This document shows positions 1-11,205 of a stretch of 64,000 nt of DNA, piece by piece. Where the stretch lies: contig CM051460.1 of assembly GCA_028095005.1 (NCBI GenBank), positions 112,875,039 through 112,939,038 on the forward strand. The letters are read 5' to 3'. Below the pieces are notes generated by a model. That model was not told the DNA's origin. It worked only from the letters and a program-made list of their open reading frames with translations, and did not search any database. The translations under genes and the position numbers were made by a program. The first letter of the stretch is position 1, and each line of letters begins with the position of its first letter. Source of the stretch: Rhynchospora pubera (taxonomy: Eukaryota > Streptophyta > Magnoliopsida > Poales > Cyperaceae).

Positions 1-739
1 TGTATTTGGTTTCGATTTTTATTTAACCTGGCAAAATATTCAAATTAAAAGCAAAGTCAAACGACTAAAATATGTTCTGTACTACGAAAATATAGACTAT
101 GCTCTATTGTCGAAACATATGAAATTTCCTTTCTAATAAAATTGTTCGAAAGCAGCTTTAGACAAGAATATAATTATTGTAAACAAAGCAGTAATACAGA
201 CAACCAAATAGCAGCAAATCATTCATGTAAAGGTCAAGCTACTGGTGGAACTACCATTTTTTTTTTAAAAAAAAAAAAGGTAAAACACTGTTAAATGTTT
301 TATTTTTCATATTTAGGTTGATTATTCCAATTTTCACGAATCAAGAAATCTTATTTTGCAACTGAAAACACACACACACAACAAATAATTCCTCTACCCA
401 TACAAACCCATTAATTTCTATGAAATTCCCTGCAACCGAACATTCCGCTTGATTAGAAACAGGTATCACATTCACAGGCAACAGATTATGTTTCTTGTCC
501 AAAGTCAACTCTTACATTATTGTGTTGTGATTGTTAATTGGATATCAAAATCATAGTCACAGCTTATACTCGACAAACATACATAACTAAAAAATATAAA
601 ATAATAGAAGATCAACATGGGATCATAGGGCAAGAATTTGACTTTCCACAAACCCGATGCCATTTCTTAACAAACGTGCAAAGAATAGGGTTGACTCTTT
701 TTTATAATAATTTTGCAATTCTATATTTCTGTAAGAAGT
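1..739. other. AT-rich flank without a recognised gene
   Basis: AT-rich sequence with a short CA repeat near 367-380 and several A or T runs. The one open frame here (538..783) lacks domain character and its composition looks like non-coding DNA. This is the DNA that flanks LINE1 on its 3' side, and its last bases (740-755) form one copy of the LINE1 target-site duplication. I see nothing else. Confidence 0.6.
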
Positions 740-755
740 TTCTAAGTTTACAATT
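740..755. repeat. LINE1 target-site duplication, copy 1
   Basis: TTCTAAGTTTACAATT occurs here and again at 5677..5692. The repeats bracket the LINE, and the poly-T run right after this copy is the minus-strand poly(A) tail. The final TT could belong to the tail. Confidence 0.85.
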
Positions 756-935
756 TTTTTTTTTGAAGGTAGGTAGACGATAGTCTTCCTACAAATTTCA
801 TTGAACCAAAAATTTTCGGTACAAGTTTAGAAAGAAAAAAAGAAAAAAACTACAAGTACTACACGAAGGAACTCCCTCAGACGGCACAAAGTACAATCCT
901 ATACTGTCTGTACATCTTGTAACTAGAAATTAATA

Positions 936-2919
936 TCAACAGTAGGAGATCCATGCTTTAAAGTCTTTAATCGTCTGCCTGATTGCTTCATCGGCGTTTG
1001 GCTGAACTCCTTCGAAGATTACGGAGCATCTCATCTTCCAGATGTTCCATATGCCCGCCATCCAAACCGTGTCCAAATTATCCTTGTAGCTTGTTTTCAG
1101 ACGTTGCCTATTATTTAGCCAGACGTTGCTCAGTTTTCCATCCAACCTTAGAGAAGAACCAGGATTGATGAAACAATCCCATACGTACTGCGCAAAGGTG
1201 CAGTAAACAAACATGTGCAAACTTGTTTCATAAGTGTTATGGCATAACACACACTCCCTGTCAACCGTCCATCCTTTACGGTGCATGTTGTCACGTGTTA
1301 ATAGTCTGTCCAACATTGCAACCCAGAAGAAAATCTTTACTTTCAACGGTGCTTTGGTTTTCCAAATGTGTTTATGATAGGAAGATCTCATACCCGGGTC
1401 CCGCATGAGAAGATAAGCACTCTTAGAAGTAAAAGAACCGTCCTTTGTCCAACTCCATCGCGACATGTCCTCACCAGGCCGAACTGTAATAGAGGAAAAG
1501 AACGTCTGTTTCAATAGTAGGATGTCCCTTAATCCATATGAAGTCTTATCAGAGGCTGACAGGGCTTCTAAGTCCAGTGAGCCATAAAGTGTGTGGATTA
1601 GACACGACCAAGCCGAACCCCTCTCTGCTGTGAGTTTCCATAGCCATTTAAGTAGTAGAGCATCATTTTGTGTCTGGAGGTGTAATATGCCCAACCCTCC
1701 ACACTGTTTTGGGAGACAACACTTGTCACAGTTTACTAGGCATCGTCCAGCTTGGCATGTAGCTGATCCTTTCCACAAGAATGCTCGACATATCTTGTCT
1801 ATCTGGTTCAGCAACCATTTAGGTAGTTTTAGGACTTGCATGTAATGCAAGGGCATTGCTGCCAGTACCGCCTTGATCATAACTAGGCGACCTCCAAGAG
1901 ATAAGAACTTAGACTTCCATCCTTGCAACTTATCATGCAGTGATTGGACCAGGGGAAGATAGTGAATCTTTTTTGGTTTCCTGAAGGACAGAGGGAGACC
2001 AAGGTAAGTTATTGGAAACTCCTTAGCAGCACAAAAAAGAATTTCCTTGGCCATTTGTATTTCCTGTTCTGACATTGCAATCGGAACAAACACAGATTTC
2101 TGATTATTTACACTTAGTCCTGAAAGCTGTGAGAAATGAGACAAGATTGAGGAAACAACTCTCATGTTGCGCGGCAAAGCCTCCATGAGGATTACGGTAT
2201 CATCTGCAAATTGTAAGGCCTTTGGTGGGATAATGATCGGCCCTGAGAGCAAAGTACTTGCATTTGATAAGAAACTTTGCAAAGCGTCAGCTACTAAAAT
2301 AAACAAAAGAGGTGAGAGAGGATCCCCCTGTCTTAGCCCTCTTTTATGCATGAATCGGTCAGTTAGCTTACCATTAATTTTCAGAATTGAGGCAGATGAC
2401 TTGAGTAGATTTAGGATCCAACCACACCAAAGCGGTGGAAAACCTCTCTCTACTAAGACATTGACCAGGAACGTCCAAGAAACCGTATCAAATGCTTTAG
2501 CAAAGTCTACCTTGTACAAAATTGCCGGAACTTTATTCTTTTTAAAAAAAGATACAAGCTCTCTTGTCATCATAAATGACTCTATTATCGATCTACCTTT
2601 TGTGAAAGCCGTTTGAAGTGGGCTTACTAAGTTTGCCATATACGGCATTAGCCTATCCGCTAGAAGTTTGCAAATGATTTTAATCAAGGTGTTAATGACA
2701 CTTATTGGTCTGTAATGATTTATTAGCATCGCATCTTTCCTTTTTGGAACTAAGGAAATAACACCGAGATTAAGTCTCCAAATATCAAGAGAATTATTGC
2801 TAAAAGCATGAGCCACCCGAAAAACATCTTCTTTGATCACTTCCCAAAAATGTTGAAAGAATTCTGCAGGCCATCCATCAGGCCCCGAAGTTTTGTCATT
2901 TGGTAAAGAGAAGACAACT
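936..2919 (-). pseudogene. LINE1 ORF2, C-terminal part: reverse transcriptase and zf-RVT
   Basis: Reverse transcriptase half of L1 ORF2, needed for target-primed reverse transcription. Visible landmarks are an SGPDGW-type entry motif just upstream in the same frame, RPISVINT, the GLRQGDPLSP block and the catalytic FADD box (LQFADDTVILM). After the RT comes the plant-LINE zf-RVT region with paired CxxC and HxxxxC residues around WTVDRECVLC and LHMFVYC. The frame is open from the frameshift at 2919-2926 to the stop at 936. It lacks its own start because it is the second half of one ORF2; removing one A from the poly-A run would join it to the endonuclease half. No RNase H domain is visible. Confidence 0.92.
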
Positions 2920-4251
2920 TTTTTTTATTTCATCGTTTGTGAAAGACTGCTGTAGAACATGAAGTTCAATAGGCTGGCCAACTTTTCCACGTAAGTCATA
3001 TGGAGGCGTTTGTGGGGAGAGTTCACTAAAGGCCTGTTTATAGACTTGAAAAAAAGCTGTTTCGATATCATCCTGGCTGCAAAGATTATTTCCTTCCACC
3101 TCCAAGGTGTTAATGCTATTTGTTGCCCACCTAGAACTAGCTACCATGTGAAAGAACTTGGAGTTTGAATCTCCTTTCTTTAACCAATTTATTCCAGCTC
3201 TCTGTTTCCATTTCGCCCTTTGAGCCACTATGAAATCAGCCAAAGCCTTTTTTAGAGTCTTTCTCAAATCAAACTCATGAGTATTTAAGTGCCTAACTTC
3301 CTCTACTTTGTCTAATAAATGGATAAACCATTTAATCCTCGCCTCAGCTCTGTTGAAGCCCTTGAACTTATTATTCGACCACCTCAGCAACGCTTTCCTA
3401 CATGCCGAGCTTCTCCTAATAAAGTTGGCAGCCGGGTTTGCATGTACTGGAACCGAGTTCCAAGCCGTTGCAACAATGTTGTTAATTTCTGAAAATTCCA
3501 GCCAGAAATTTTCAAATTTGAATTGTCTTTTTGTCAAACCTCCTTCCGTTTCAATTGAGAGCAACAGAGGCGCATGATCCGAAGTACAAGTCGGCAAATC
3601 AGACAACATGAACTTGAGATTATGTGCAAACCAATTAGAGTTAATAAGAGCACGGTCCAACTTAGAAAGTGTCGGAAGATGTCTATTGTTTGACCATGTG
3701 AAACGCCTCCCTATCAAAGGAATTTCAACAAGTTCAAGGTCTTCAATAAATTGGTTAAACTCAAGAATGGAATTTAACGGCCTATTACTGTTGGTAGATT
3801 CATTCAAATTCCTAAGAAGATTAAAATCTCCCATGAGTAACCATGGTAAACCATCATCGTTTGGAATTGAATTGAGTTCATTCAAGAAATCAAGTTTCCT
3901 ACTCTCATCTACTGGACCATAAACGCCAGTTACAAGGAAGGAGAAAGATCCCAAAGTTAGTTTGACAGTTAGAGAGAAATTCAAAGGTAAAGCTAGCGAA
4001 CAGGTCATTGACTCATGCCAAACAATGAGGATTCCCCCTCTTGTTCCAACTGCATCTAGCGTGCAAAAGTCAGTAAATCTAAAAGGACACACATTCTTAA
4101 CTTTGAAAATATCACAAAAAGAGAGGTTTGTTTCTTGTAGACATAAGAGCTTACAATCCGCCATCTTAATCGTATCTCTAACCAGTGCACAATTCTCTGG
4201 GTCAGCAAGCCCACGCACATTCCAAAAAACAGAGTTAAACTTAAACATCAT
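2896..4251 (-). pseudogene. LINE1 ORF2, N-terminal part: AP-type endonuclease
   Basis: Endonuclease (EEP family) half of L1 ORF2, which nicks target DNA. It starts with FWNVRGL, has LQETNL carrying the metal-binding Glu, then VYGPV, GDFNLL, and ends with the SDHAPLL catalytic His-Asp block, followed by the linker to the RT. Translation stops at 2896 because an A8 run (plus-strand T run 2919-2926) is one base too long; with seven A the frame reads straight into VVFSLPNDKTSGPDGW. This is a single-base lesion, so it could be slippage or an assembly error. The start at 4251 lies about 85 bases after the ORF1 stop, as usual in plant L1s. Confidence 0.92.
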
Positions 4252-4336
4252 TAAGAAACTAAAATCCCAATCCCCAAAATAAAAGGCCTACGGTTACAAC
4301 CAAGGTGCCAAGCGCACAACAAACAAAGAAAGAAAA

Positions 4337-5644
4337 CTAGAAAGAGTCATCAGGGACCCAATCATCCAATCCACTCACTGTTTCAGCTACTTCTCCTTCT
4401 TCCATGTCTTCCTGCATCAGGTTCAGCACTACATGCTGGTTTGTTTCAATAACCCCAGTCTCCAGAACCGTTTCAGTCTGCATCTCATTCTCAGTGCCTC
4501 CTCCATTTGCTGTATGGTCAGGAGTGTCTGACAAAATCGAGCAAAAGGACTTGACAAGCTCTTTCGCGTGGGCTGAGAGAGGTTCTGCCGCCAGCCCGTC
4601 GGTGGAAAAACACTTCTCCAAATCTGCTACCTTTAGTGCTTCTCGAATCGCTTTCTCCTTTCCTTTCACCTGTTCTGCCTTCTTAGTCTTCTGCTTTTTG
4701 TTTCCTGTCACAAAAAAGTTTAAATTTCTGATTTGCCTTGGAGAGTCTATTGCTGCGACGGAGATGCGAATCTCTAGCCTCCTGTTTTTTGCATAGACTA
4801 TCCTCTAAAGCTCTGCCTTCCTCAAAGCCATTTTGAACTTCCTGGGCCGTGGGGAGTGCTGCAACTTCAGCAGGCCTTTTCCCTTTTGGGTCATTGTAAT
4901 GGGCCGCAATATTACCTCCAGCCTCATTCTTTTTTCCGCCTGACACCACGGTAATTAGAGCAGAGTTAGTTGTATTTTTTAAGCCCCACACAGCTGAAGT
5001 TTGACCTACTAGGTTATTCTTAGAAGCCGACCCTTTGTCATATGGGGTCGAAAGACTATTCAAATTAAAGCTATTGGGTCCACATAGTTATTGAAGTGTC
5101 CCATCTCCAAGCATCTAAAGCATTTTCCTTTCCAGCCAACCTTGACAGTTCCAGGTTGAGATACTACAGCCTTTCCTTTGTTGGAGTGGGAAGACATGAT
5201 TGGGATAGAGAGTAAAGCAGATTTGAAAGTGTAAAAGTGAAGGTGTGAGATCTGAAGGGAGGGGCGAGGTTTAAATAGAGAAGGGAAAGAGGCGTGCAGT
5301 TTTGTCTTATGAGAGAGCTTAGCTGGGTGGTCAGCTGCATTGGCCTCTGTGAGCAAGTGGTCTGAAGCTTGGGAGGCATGCGAGAGCTTGAAATGGTAAG
5401 AAGGACTGGGTCGTGGAAGAAGGGAAGAAAACTTACTTGTGTGCTTTCTTTTTGAGGTCGTTCTCGGGAGAAATGAAGTAGTCAAAGCCCGTGAGTAGCT
5501 CCAACCTCGCTTCCTATTGGTTGGGAAGACCGGCTTCCTCACCACGGTGGTCCATCCTTGGTTGTCTTTGACAAGAAATCTTTTGGTTCGTACAGGAATC
5601 GCCTTCCCAGTCGCTTTTCCAATCGCCTTTTTTCCTCTCTCCAT
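4337..5644 (-). pseudogene. LINE1 ORF1, rearranged gag-like RNA-binding protein
   Basis: Three open stretches on the minus strand (5644..5060, 5063..4683 and 4711..4337) that overlap end to end in shifted frames look like one broken ORF1. The first reads from MERGKKAIG, contains KDNQGWTTVV, and ends just after a zinc-knuckle start (CFRCLEMGHF); the last Cys of the CCHC motif is missing (NNYVD). The other two are charged, low-complexity C-terminal sequence ending DDWVPDDSF, just before ORF2. A typical DUF4283 domain is not evident, which suggests an internal deletion as well as frameshifts. The role is inferred from position and the partial knuckle. Confidence 0.65.
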
Positions 5645-5676
5645 CGGTCTTCCTCCGGAAGCCAATCCAAAGTTTC

Positions 5677-5692
5677 TTCTAAGTTTACAATT
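5677..5692. repeat. LINE1 target-site duplication, copy 2
   Basis: Exact second copy of TTCTAAGTTTACAATT, next to the 5' end of LINE1. It marks the original insertion site, downstream of CKX-A. Confidence 0.85.
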
Positions 5693-5812
5693 AAAATAAT
5701 AAAAAACAAAAATCAAATCCACCCTGCCTGGAAACCTAGCTAGTTGACAATTTTATCTCTTAATGAGAGTGCAAAAGGAAGTCAAAGAATTAGTTTACAA
5801 TTTCATCCTAAC

Positions 5813-7933
5813 TTAGTTATAATTGTCTAAATATCTGTTATCAGGAGATAAGAGAGCTTTGGGATCAAACTTCTGCTTCCTTGCCACAAACTTACTCCAT
5901 TTTTTCCCAAAGTGCTTTTGCCAATCAGCAGGATTTGTATAATGTGGAAGATACTCTTTGCATCTTAACTTGTAATCTTCACAGATGCTTAGTACTTATT
6001 TTGCAAAATATCCAAGTCGTTTGCCACTGCTGACCAAAGAAAGCTTACTGCATAGAAAACTTCTTCTGTTGGAATCGCCACCGACATATTATCATCCCAC
6101 CTATAGTATTAAAACTTGGTAATTAGTAAATCTGTCCCATATATCGATTCTTTCAATAACAGGGAAGTAATATAGAATTTCATAATATAATTTCAAAATA
6201 GCAAAAAAAAAAAAATCTTAGGAATAGTATCATCAAACTTTGGTATTTAAATTGGCATTTAGTTGGAGATTGAAGAACTCACTTTCTTCTGTTCAATGGA
6301 TAGATCAAAATAAGACCAGCTGCCTTGTTTTCTTTCAGTATTCCCTTAAAAATTCTTGAATCAAAGTCAAGTATTTTGGATTGGGGCACAAATAAATTGA
6401 GCCATGGATGAGGAACTAGCCATAAGCCGAGTGACCTCAGAACGGTTTCCTCATAATGCACTCGATCAAGGAAATCAACTAATGGAACGTCCCGACTGAA
6501 TGCAAAGCCAGATTCATAGTTTAACTGTTCCAGCAACGACTTCACGTTCTGTAAAAAAGATTGCAACAGCATTATCATTAATAATTTCTGCATTAGTTGT
6601 TCAAAATATGTTGATTAGATGTACCGGATAGAATTGAAACAGGTATTTTAAAATCCAGAGTGAAAAGGAAAATTAGATTTGTAAATTGTAATCATATCAA
6701 AAGATGACTAAAGAACACATAATATCAGAATAATTAAGTACCCCATCCACTATGGTAACTGTGCTATCGTCATAGTATGCTGCGCCTTCTAGAAGGTATA
6801 TTGGGCCCTGATTTTGCCCAGCAAAGTCGAGTTATCTTCTCTATGTCACTTTCTGAGAAAAAAGAAGACTTTATTCCAGGAACCTGTGCCTCGCTTAGAA
6901 TAACTTGGCCTTCCACGTAATCAAATCCTGATGAACTTTTCTCTATGGATATCCGCTTCTCCTGGTCACTAGTGAACAATTTCACATCTGTGTAAATAAG
7001 GCGTACCCATCGTGCCATCTTCTTAGCCGGCTCAAGTGCAATTCGAGCACGAGTAATTACCCCAAATTGACCCAAACCTCCTAATGCACCATAGAATAGA
7101 TCAGGTTCCCTATCTCTAGAGCATGTGACTATTTCCCCAGTTCCTACATAATTTAATTGCGAAAGATATTTTAGTCTAGCTACCACTTCACACATATTAG
7201 CAATTATGTTTTTGGTTTCATATCATCTTGGTGCAACTTACATTATGTAATCCTAATTCTAACTCCTAAGCTTGAGTAATATCTTTTTCACAGGAAGATA
7301 TATGGTGTGTGATTGTGTACCTGTGATGACATCCAATTCATACACGTTCGAGATCTGTGGACCTTGCCTAAATGCTTGGCCACCAATCCCAGCATTTGAG
7401 AGAGTGCCTCCAACTGTTGCACACAAATAATCAGTTAATATACGTGGCATTAGACCATGTTTGAGTGTAGCATTGAGCACATCAATCCAGTGCTGCTCCC
7501 CACCGGCATCAGCATATGGAAATGGGCCTTCGGTCACAATCGTGGAGCTCTCATAATGTCCATGGCCAAGCGATAGCATGTTTACAATAATGCCATCTGG
7601 AGCAAACGTCTGGCAATTTATGGAATGGCCGACGCCCCGGGGTGAGACTGTGAAGGGCTTTGTCGACGTATATGAAAAGTGTATCAGTTTTGCTATGTCT
7701 TTCGGTGAAGATGGGTAGAATACAGCAGCTGGAACGGATGTGGATAATTTGCCAAAATCAGTTGCAACAGATGACATGGAGACGGGATCTGTGGCTAACT
7801 CGGTGAAAATATCAAGGGCTTGGAGTTCACTGGGCAGCGACTCTGGAAGGACAAGAGCTAAAACAAACGATGTCAGAGTGGTGAGTATTATTGTAAAATG
7901 AAGGAAACTTAAAGTTTGTTTTGGACTGGCCAT
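5813..7933 (-). pseudogene. CKX: CKX-A: cytokinin dehydrogenase, frameshifted paralogue
   Basis: FAD-dependent cytokinin oxidase/dehydrogenase; the family cleaves the isoprenoid side chain of cytokinins, usually in the apoplast or secretory pathway. Exons by GT-AG and protein match: 7933..7321, 7143..6742, 6548..6283, 6100..5813. Exon 1 has a hydrophobic signal-like N-terminus, RGVGHS with the FAD-linking His (about residue 103), WIDVLNATL (Asp about 151) and GGTLSNAGIGGQAF. Exon 3 carries VPHPWLNLFVP and LIYPLNR, exon 4 EYLPHYTNP. Against CKX-B there is one extra T at about 6801-6802 (exon 2), which shifts the frame into a stop, and a net loss that breaks the frame at about 5990-5996 (exon 4). 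Both would truncate the cytokinin-binding half. CKX identity is near certain; loss of function is inferred. Confidence 0.93.
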
Positions 7934-8004
7934 TGTTGTGATAGAGAACAGCTAGATGAGTGAAGCAGGCGTTGAAATGCGATGCATGTATGAAGGATCG
8001 TGAG

Positions 8005-8018
8005 AGCCTATATATATT
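8005..8018 (-). promoter_or_regulatory. CKX-A TATA box
   Basis: On the minus strand TATATATAGG lies about 75 bases upstream of the CKX-A ATG (7933). That leaves a leader of roughly 40-45 bases if transcription starts about 30 bases downstream. Assigned by position and sequence only. Confidence 0.5.
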
Positions 8019-8580
8019 ACTCAACGAGGGGACTTTGTGTTTGAATTATTTTATGACGAAGCGTTAGGCTATCAATGTATCAATTGTCAATAGATAATAA
8101 AGTCGTTAATCATATTAGGTCAAGGTATGCAGTCAAGCAATTAATCAGAGTTCGATCGAGGTACGTACGAAGACTTGAATTGTCAATTATTTAAGGATGG
8201 ATTAGTAACCGACTAACCGTCAAGGTTTTAAAATATGATTTGTGCGATTTGACGATTGGGTAGTGATTTAGCGTTCATCGCTAATAAAATAGTGTAAATG
8301 ACAATAAATTAAACGAATAAAACAATAATACGGTTTGAATCAAAACTAATATTAAAACAGCGATAAAACAGAAAAAAAAATTTAAAAGCTTGGTAACCGT
8401 AGATAGTCAAACGACAAAAAAAATAAAAAAAATTGGATTCAACATCTGTTGAGATAAGAAAGTACTATTGAAGTATTGCTTAAAATTCTAAAGCCAAAAA
8501 TCTATATATATGTTAACACGATATCAAATCATTTACCGAATTATAAAATATTAAAGCACGTATAGCATATATATATATAT
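8019..8580. other. CKX-A upstream region, AT-rich
   Basis: Presumed promoter-proximal DNA of CKX-A. AT-rich, with a (TA)n microsatellite at about 8567-8580 that forms the left flank of the next element. No open frame or clear motif beyond the TATA box. Confidence 0.45.
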
Positions 8581-9535
8581 AGAGATTGGCTATTGTCCTT
8601 TGGATAGGACTGAAAAGTTTTCCTATCCAGTTTCAAACCATTGGATGGCTTTAAGATTCGTGCAACTAGATTGATGTCCCGTTGCAGATGGAAGCGCTGA
8701 AGAAGTTTCTGTGTTAATTTTTTCCGTACTCCTCTTTGAAAACCTCCGTTACTTCCCTTGCGTTAATTGGTCTGGTCTCCTTCTCCAAATTGTGCCTCTC
8801 ACCGAGCTATTATAAGAAACCCTAAGCTATTATAAGAAACCCTAGAAACCTCATTCGAATCGCCAAATTAGTCTCCTTCTCCAAATTGACTAGACTAATG
8901 TGGCGTGAAATAGGATTAATTGACTGGCTTGATTTACTTGTATGTTAGACATGAAATGTGGCAGCAAGCCACCTGATATTTTCAAAATTCAAAAGTAAAG
9001 CTTCGAGGCCAGTGGTTAGGCATGAATTAGAATTGTAAAAGCACGAACAAGTTTCAACCGTAAGAGAAATGATTAATGATTAAATTGTAAAATTCAAAGT
9101 AAAGCTTCCAGCAGTTTGGCGTAAGAGAAAGGATTTTCAGGCGAGTGAGTTAGGCTAGTCTAGGGTTTCGGTCCAAAAATTTAGGGAATTTGAGAGAGAG
9201 GTGGCGATATGAAAGAGAGAAGGCGATATGATTCTTTTCTTCACGTACAGATTTTGAGAGAGAGAGAGTTCAAATGGAGAGACGGCCCACATACGGTAAT
9301 TTTTGAGAGAGATGGCGAGAGACGGTAGGTGTGAATTTTTGAGACGCAGACGGAGAAACGGAGGAGCTTGATTGGAGTAACGGAAAAAATTAACGCAGAA
9401 ATCCTCTTCAGCGCTTCCATCTTGAACCGGACATCTATCTAATTGCACGAATCTTAAAGTCATCCAATGGTCTAAAACTTAATAGGAAAACTTCTTAGTC
9501 CTATCCAAAGGACAATAGGTCAATAGCCAATCTCT
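8581..9535. mobile_element. Non-autonomous TIR element inserted in a (TA)n microsatellite
   Basis: About 955 bp with long imperfect terminal inverted repeats: roughly 8581-8750 pairs with 9365-9535. The left end begins AGAGATTGGCTATTG; the right end, reverse-complemented, reads GAGAGAGATTGGCTATTG. Both sides are pure TA repeats, so a target duplication cannot be measured. The middle has a 22-bp tandem duplication around GCTATTATAAGAAACCCTA (8809-8850) and no transposase. Its ends resemble those of the element at 53957..54360, also in TA repeats. It fits a microsatellite-targeting (Micron-like) or Mutator-like non-autonomous element; the superfamily is not certain. Confidence 0.75.
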
Positions 9536-10896
9536 CTCCATATATATATATATATGATAGTTGTCCCACACACAAATTAACTTTTTTTTTAATCTAGTCA
9601 ACTACCTTCTTTAAGATATTTATTATGTCACGTAATTAATTTCCAACATTTGCATTTATGTTATGCACGGACGTGCAGTCTTATATATGAGAAAATTAAA
9701 ATGCCATATATACATCAGGCCATTTCAGTCATGGCATGCAGGCATGGTGCTTCCATCAATTCCGTAAACGTGTATAATGCTATTTTCTTTTATCAAAGTA
9801 GTTATCTGAGATGGAGTTGTGTTTTAAGATAATGCAAGAAAGTTAAAAAAATAAATAAAGAGATAATTAGTTTTATGCCACCGTGAATTTTATTAATTAT
9901 GAAAATATCATTTTTAAATTACTAATTAAATTTATGCCATTAGAAATTTGCTAAAATTAGTTTTATACCACTATTTCTTCAAAAACATATTAAATTCTAA
10001 AAATACCATTACCAAATTTATCATTATTTTTTTCAATAACCAAATAACCCCACATTAAAAAAAAAAACAGACGACGACGGCGACATGCGTGAGCGAAGTC
10101 TCAGCCATGGTCTGAATTAATGAAGTTAGAATTGATCTAGTAATATTTCGCCAAATAACAAAAAAAAGCCTTACCATGCTACTATTAAATATGTTGATGA
10201 AATTTTATTTGACCATTGAAAATGTTGTCAAGCCTTATTCTTAACCATTTCAATAACGCTAACATTACTTTTCGTCTATCCCCTTCCGGTCTGAGCAATG
10301 AACTAGTCTCTTCTCCTGTGTCTGGTTGGTTTACTTAAGCAAAGTACAATAGAGTAAGAACCTTTTATGAATAATTTCACCTTCCTTTCAGGGGTATTAC
10401 TCAGAAACCATGCCAGAATATACTTAAAGATTATTTTGGAGTGGCGTAAAACTAATTATTAATGATTAATAGTGACATAAAACCAATTATATTTTTTGAT
10501 GGCATATTACTAATTTTTTATTTTTATAGTGGCATATTTTAAAGGGTAAAAAAGTCATATAATTGTCCGATGGCAAAAAACTAATTTCTACTATTTTATA
10601 ATGGAAAAAAAATAATTCATCGTTTAGTGATGGCATATCACTAATTTTAAATATTTGCAGTGACATAAATCTAAATCACCCTATTATTTATTAATGTACG
10701 AATAGAACATAAGACATTGTGAAGTAAGATAACATGACAAATTTTATTTAAGTTATTTAAACATATATATGATATGTTCAAACAACTAAAAAAAAATGAA
10801 TTTAGTAAAGCTGTTCTAGAACGGGTTCGTAAGGGCAAAAAAAAAAGTTAGGAGAGAAACCGAACAAAAAAGTGACACAAAACATCTCTTATCTTT
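9536..10896. other. Intergenic AT-rich DNA between CKX-A and CKX-B
   Basis: Very AT-rich. Two stretches (about 9870-10010 and 10440-10680) repeat degenerate phrases meaning roughly 'ATGGCATA...ACTAATTTT' in both orientations and may be an old diverged MITE. No gene is seen; the small open frame at 9650..9832 is not convincing. Confidence 0.45.
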
Positions 10897-11046
10897 GGCT
10901 TTGTTTGGATGAGGTGTGAGAATAAAAGAATAAGAGAATAAATTTATTATAAACTATCCAAACTCTTCATAAAGTTACACACTTTTCAATACTTCTTTCC
11001 ACTTCTTTTCTTATTCTTCTTATTCTCACACCATCCAAACGGAACC
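10897..11046. mobile_element. Tourist-like MITE, copy 1
   Basis: 150 bp with terminal inverted repeats: GGCTTTGTTTGGATG on the left and CATCCAAACGGAACC on the right. It is flanked by the 3-bp direct repeat TTT. Similar ends and body occur at 23934..24075 and 51112..51268, and similar ends at 49502..49732. A 3-bp duplication with GG(G/C)TNNGTTTGG ends fits PIF/Harbinger-derived Tourist MITEs. Confidence 0.75.
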
Positions 11047-11205
11047 TTTGACAAGTACAAATATGAAACTTGACAAAATGATGTGTACAGTGTACCTATT
11101 AACAATAATGACAAAAGTACAATTCTTCGTACTTATTTTAAAATACGAACATTTAAAGGGTTGTCAAGCACACCCTTATTTCAATAATAATGAATTAGTA
11201 CCATC

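Larger units (their letters stand above)
756..5676 (-). mobile_element. LINE1: L1-type non-LTR retrotransposon, minus strand
   Basis: The element runs on the minus strand from 5676 to a short poly(A) tail (plus-strand T run at about 754-764) and is flanked by a 16-bp perfect duplication. It has the plant L1 order: ORF1 with a zinc knuckle, then ORF2 with endonuclease, reverse transcriptase and a C-terminal zf-RVT region. The 5' end lies only about 32 bp before the first ORF1 ATG, so it is either lightly 5'-truncated or has a very short leader. ORF2 is split by one frameshift and ORF1 looks rearranged, so it is probably immobile. It inserted about 120 bp downstream of the CKX-A stop codon. Confidence 0.93.

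Noticed and set aside
538..783. 81-codon plus-strand open frame
   Set aside because: AT-biased, no family resemblance, ends in the LINE1 poly-T tail.
983..4796. Plus-strand open frames across LINE1 (e.g. 2164..2616, 3608..3922, 4404..4796)
   Set aside because: They are antisense shadows of the LINE1 ORFs.
9155..9463. 102-codon minus-strand frame near CKX-A
   Set aside because: It lies inside the right arm of an inverted-repeat element and has no domain character.
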